Shown here: positions 61,242 to 64,000 of the stretch, one piece after another
Position numbering within the stretch: position 1 is the stretch's first letter
Layout: each line of letters begins with the position of its first letter
Assembly (NCBI RefSeq): GCF_905475395.1
Contig: NC_058338.1
Coordinates: forward strand, 96,519,435-96,583,434
Length of the DNA: 64,000 nucleotides
Reading direction: 5' to 3'
Origin: Chrysoperla carnea
Taxonomy: Eukaryota; Arthropoda; Insecta; Neuroptera; Chrysopidae
The notes under the pieces: generated by a model
The model's input: the letters and a program-made list of their open reading frames with translations, nothing else
Told to the model about the DNA's origin: nothing
The model's database searches: none
Translations under genes and position numbers: made by a program

Positions 61242-63572
61242 TTATTGGGACGGTAGAGGGCACAGCTTCACCACTGGTCTTTTATATACTCCATTTTTGG
61301 TTTTGACCGTGGCGACGCGAATAATGTTATCATTTCCCGGAAATACCTCTTCTATTACACCGGTAAGCCATTGAAGTGGCGGTAAATTATCGTTTTTAAT
61401 TAAAACTAAAGTACCCGGAGTTACAGGACAGGTTGGAGTATTCCATTTTTGTCGCGTTTGTAACTCGCCTAAATATTCTTGGTGCCATCGTTTCCAATAC
61501 GATTGGACCAAACTATCAAGCAATTCCTTTCTTTGTAACTTATTTAGTGGCTTATCAAGTACATTATATGCGGGTAAACTTTGTAAAGGGGTTAACGTTA
61601 AAAAATGAGCCGGGGTTAACGGCAAACCCTCGGCCGCATCTGAAGATTGCCAGACTAATGGGCGTGAATTTAACAAGGCTTCAATTTGTATAAGCACGGT
61701 TGAAAATTCCTCATATGATAAAATTTGCTCCCCAATAACTCTAGTTAAGTGAGTCTTAACTGATTTTATCATACTCTCCCAAGCTCCTCCGAAATGGCTC
61801 CCAGTGGGTGGATTCAATCGCCAAATGATACGTCGACAAGACAACTCTGAATTTATAGCTGATTGGTAGAGATTAGATTGAACAAATTCATACAACTCAT
61901 TTAAATATCGTTTAGCACCAATAAAATTTGTACCTGAGTCAGAATAAATTGTAGAACACGGCCCACGTCTAGATAGAAAACGCTTGAACGCAGCTAAAAA
62001 AACATCCGTACTTAAATCTGATGCCAATTCTAAATGAACCGCTCGGGTTGTCAAACATGTAAAATGACAGATGTAAGCCTTTTGGGATCGTACTCCACGA
62101 TGCCTACTTAACGTTATATAGAATGGACCACCATAATCGACACCGGTATAAGTAAATGCCTTAGCTTGAGATACTCTGACACTGGGTAAATCAGCCATAA
62201 TTGGTGCGTGTGAACGCGGTTTAGTTTTAAAACAAGTATTACACTTTTGTACACGAAAACGGACCGTTCCTCTCGCCGCTAAAATCCAATATTTTTGACG
62301 CAATACGGACAATAATAAATGAGGTCCGGCATGTAAATTGAATCGATGATTATAATCGATTAATAAATCAACAAAATGATCTCTTTTGGGGAGTAGCATG
62401 GGATGTTGTTGGTCGTAAGCAATCACCGCATTGACTAAACGACCTCCTACCCGAATAATGTTATCCTGTATGAAAGGATTCAGAAAGCGTATTTTCGGAG
62501 AACACAGTTTGTCATTCTTCAATAAACGAAACTCTTCTCGAAAATGAACACGTTGAACACTAGAAATTAAGTAATTCTCGGCTTTGGTTAAATCTGTAGC
62601 TATAATATTTTCCCGTTTTGGCAATATTCTAGCGAATCGCAACACAAATACGGTTGATCGTATTAATTTTAACCAAGAACCGCAACGATTAATTAATGAA
62701 TAAAGAGGGTGCTCTTCCTCTTCGAAAACGGGTAACGAAATTGTCTTAGCCTCACAGACAACTTCTTGCTCAATATTTTTTGTAAAGGGTTTTAGAGGCC
62801 ACTCTGACCTATCACGCGAACACCATGATGGTACACTCAACCACAACGGATGTTCAAGAAATTCTTTCGGTGATAATCTTCGAGACGCACAATCCGCTGG
62901 ATTATCGCTACTAGAAATATGATACCACGACGACACATCAATTAACGATTGAATTTTTGATACACGGTTAGCTACAAAAGTCTTCCACTTATGGGGGGAA
63001 CCATTGATCCAATTAAGCACTACCATTGAATCGGAAAACGCAAACACATTAGTAATATTCACTCGATTCGAATATTGGGCAATAACACACTTCAATAGTT
63101 TTGCTAATAATAATGTCGCACATAACTCTAAACGAGGGATAGTTAAAATTGTTTTAACTGGAGCCACTTTGGATTTAGCACATAATATATGAAGTTGTAT
63201 GTGACGGTCCGGATCTATAATCCTGGAATATATAACTGCGGCATATGCTTTGGACGATGCATCGCAAAATGCCAACAATTCTAGCGAAGAACCCGTTTTA
63301 AATCCAATATGACGTGGAATTTTTATTTGACTTAAGTCGTTTAACTCATTTTGAAAGGCTTTCCAAATATTTTGTAAATAATTTGGAATAGGTTCATCCC
63401 ACTCAAGTTTGAGTAGCCACAATTCTTGAATTAGTAATTTCATATGTAAAGATACCGGAACAAGCAAACCTAAAGGGTCCCAGATACGCATTACAGTTTT
63501 CAAAATATTTCTTTTTGTACATTCTAAATTTTCAACACTAATAGAAAAGCTTAGAACGTCGCTATTTGCTTG
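61242..63572 (-). CDS. BEL/Pao Pol, RNase H-integrase part
   Basis: The open frame of about 775 codons starts after an in-frame TGA at 63573-63575. Order: the connection after RT (MRIWDPLGLL, characteristic of BEL/Pao), RNase H with AFCDASSKAYAA and LELCATLLLAKLL, an HHCC zinc segment (HAGPHLL...CNTCFKTK), the integrase core GVDYGGPFY, YSDSGTNF and GAWESMIKSVK, then a C-terminal part of the DUF5641 kind (LTPLQSLP to VVKLCPLP). The integrase side is intact. The first Met at 63503 is internal, not a true start. Confidence 0.9.
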   Translation of the reverse strand, partial: QANSDVLSFSISVENLECTKRNILKTVMRIWDPLGLLVPVSLHMKLLIQELWLLKLEWDEPIPNYLQNIWKAFQNELNDLSQIKIPRHIGFKTGSSLELLAFCDASSKAYAAVIYSRIIDPDRHIQLHILCAKSKVAPVKTILTIPRLELCATLLLAKLLKCVIAQYSNRVNITNVFAFSDSMVVLNWINGSPHKWKTFVANRVSKIQSLIDVSSWYHISSSDNPADCASRRLSPKEFLEHPLWLSVPSWCSRDRSEWPLKPFTKNIEQEVVCEAKTISLPVFEEEEHPLYSLINRCGSWLKLIRSTVFVLRFARILPKRENIIATDLTKAENYLISSVQRVHFREEFRLLKNDKLCSPKIRFLNPFIQDNIIRVGGRLVNAVIAYDQQHPMLLPKRDHFVDLLIDYNHRFNLHAGPHLLLSVLRQKYWILAARGTVRFRVQKCNTCFKTKPRSHAPIMADLPSVRVSQAKAFTYTGVDYGGPFYITLSRHRGVRSQKAYICHFTCLTTRAVHLELASDLSTDVFLAAFKRFLSRRGPCSTIYSDSGTNFIGAKRYLNELYEFVQSNLYQSAINSELSCRRIIWRLNPPTGSHFGGAWESMIKSVKTHLTRVIGEQILSYEEFSTVLIQIEALLNSRPLVWQSSDAAEGLPLTPAHFLTLTPLQSLPAYNVLDKPLNKLQRKELLDSLVQSYWKRWHQEYLGELQTRQKWNTPTCPVTPGTLVLIKNDNLPPLQWLTGVIEEVFPGNDNIIRVATVKTKNGVYKRPVVKLCPLPSQ

Positions 63573-63592
63573 TCACTGCAAGCCAAGCACCT

Positions 63593-64000
63593 TCAAAAAC
63601 TCCGTAGGGAATTCCAAAATTTGATTTGAACGAGCATGATCAGGAATTTCACAGATAACTCACGTAAATTAGTCGCCCATTTTACTAGTTCCATGCCTCC
63701 TGCTCGGAATAAACCGACTAATTCACGATAAATGTTATGCGCGATCGACTTTTCGGCCACAGAACAAATTATGTCATCGATATAGATATCACGTAATATT
63801 ATCTCGGACGCTAAAGGAAATTTTTTCGCTTCATCGTTAGCTAATTGGCGTAAAGTGCGTAAAGCTAAGTAGGGAGAACTCTTAACCCCAAAGGCAACCG
63901 TGGTTAATTGGCAAATTTGAATAGGTTCTTCATCAGAAAACCTCCACAAAATACATTGATATTTTTGATGAGGAGGACACAATTTAATTTGTCTATACAT
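63593..64000 (-). pseudogene. BEL/Pao reverse transcriptase, C-terminal part, frameshifted
   Basis: It shows BEL RT landmarks: MYRQIKLCPPHQKYQ, VAFGVKSSPYLA and the catalytic RDIYIDDI. The proper frame is lost at about 63640; the remaining residues to 63593 are off frame. The correct frame meets a TGA at 63573-63575 where the family has Trp. The RT N-terminus is beyond the window. Confidence 0.88.

Larger units (their letters stand above)
60481..64000 (-). mobile_element. BEL/Pao LTR retrotransposon, 3' part (continues past the right edge)
   Basis: It carries minus-strand RT, RNase H, integrase and a 3' LTR (60481-61063). The polypurine tract GGTGGGGGGAA (61064-61074) sits at the LTR border. 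The LTR ends in a long TA repeat that served as target. The 5' LTR, Gag and protease lie outside the window. Pol is broken by a frameshift and a stop. Confidence 0.93.

Overview
This is a window of AT-rich nuclear DNA from an insect. The evidence is intron-containing genes with GT-AG junctions, four zinc-finger genes carrying the arthropod ZAD domain, a eukaryotic initiator tRNA gene, and a repeat content of copia, Ty3/gypsy, BEL/Pao, LOA/R1-like LINE, Tc1/mariner and Helitron-like elements with many foldback MITEs. ZAD genes are most expanded in holometabolous insects, but I cannot name the order or species from sequence alone.

The host genes form a tandem cluster on the minus strand, called here A (4832 to beyond the left edge), B (16096-7257), C (23951-17983) and D (44704-28234). 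Each is rebuilt from exons in which every junction is a GT-AG site and every phase agrees (0, 0, 1, 1). Exon 1 holds the first Cys pair of the ZAD. Exon 2 holds the second ZAD Cys pair, an acidic Lys/Glu linker and the first fingers. Exons 3, 4 and 5 hold the remaining fingers, two of which are split by introns. B and C encode intact proteins of about 434 and 433 residues with about ten C2H2 fingers. D (about 488 residues) has an extra finger exon and one finger whose Cys pair is lost. A is cut by the window edge. A resembles B, and C resembles D; C and D also share a transposon relic in intron 1. They are probably nuclear DNA-binding regulators that dimerise through the ZAD. An initiator tRNA-Met gene lies antisense in intron 1 of B.

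Introns and spacers are packed with repeats: long inverted-repeat (foldback) elements in several families, a ~560 bp interspersed repeat (called X here) in five copies, a tRNA-derived SINE, and a striking array at 25.6-27.2 kb. That array is made of ~297 bp units, each with an almost perfect tRNA-like cloverleaf, pol III boxes and a T-run; the units are arranged head to head around an inversion point and sit inside a MITE.

From 47 kb rightward the window is retroelements: a LINE 3' fragment with RNase H, a dead gypsy-like element (48.7-50.9 kb), a young copia element (51319-60346, identical 200 bp LTRs) interrupted by a younger gypsy element (53964-58478, identical 174 bp LTRs, 5 bp target duplication ACGAG), and the 3' part of a BEL/Pao element on the minus strand (60481 to the right edge). 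A decayed LOA/R1-like LINE (29.0-31.3 kb) sits inside gene D between exons 4 and 5.
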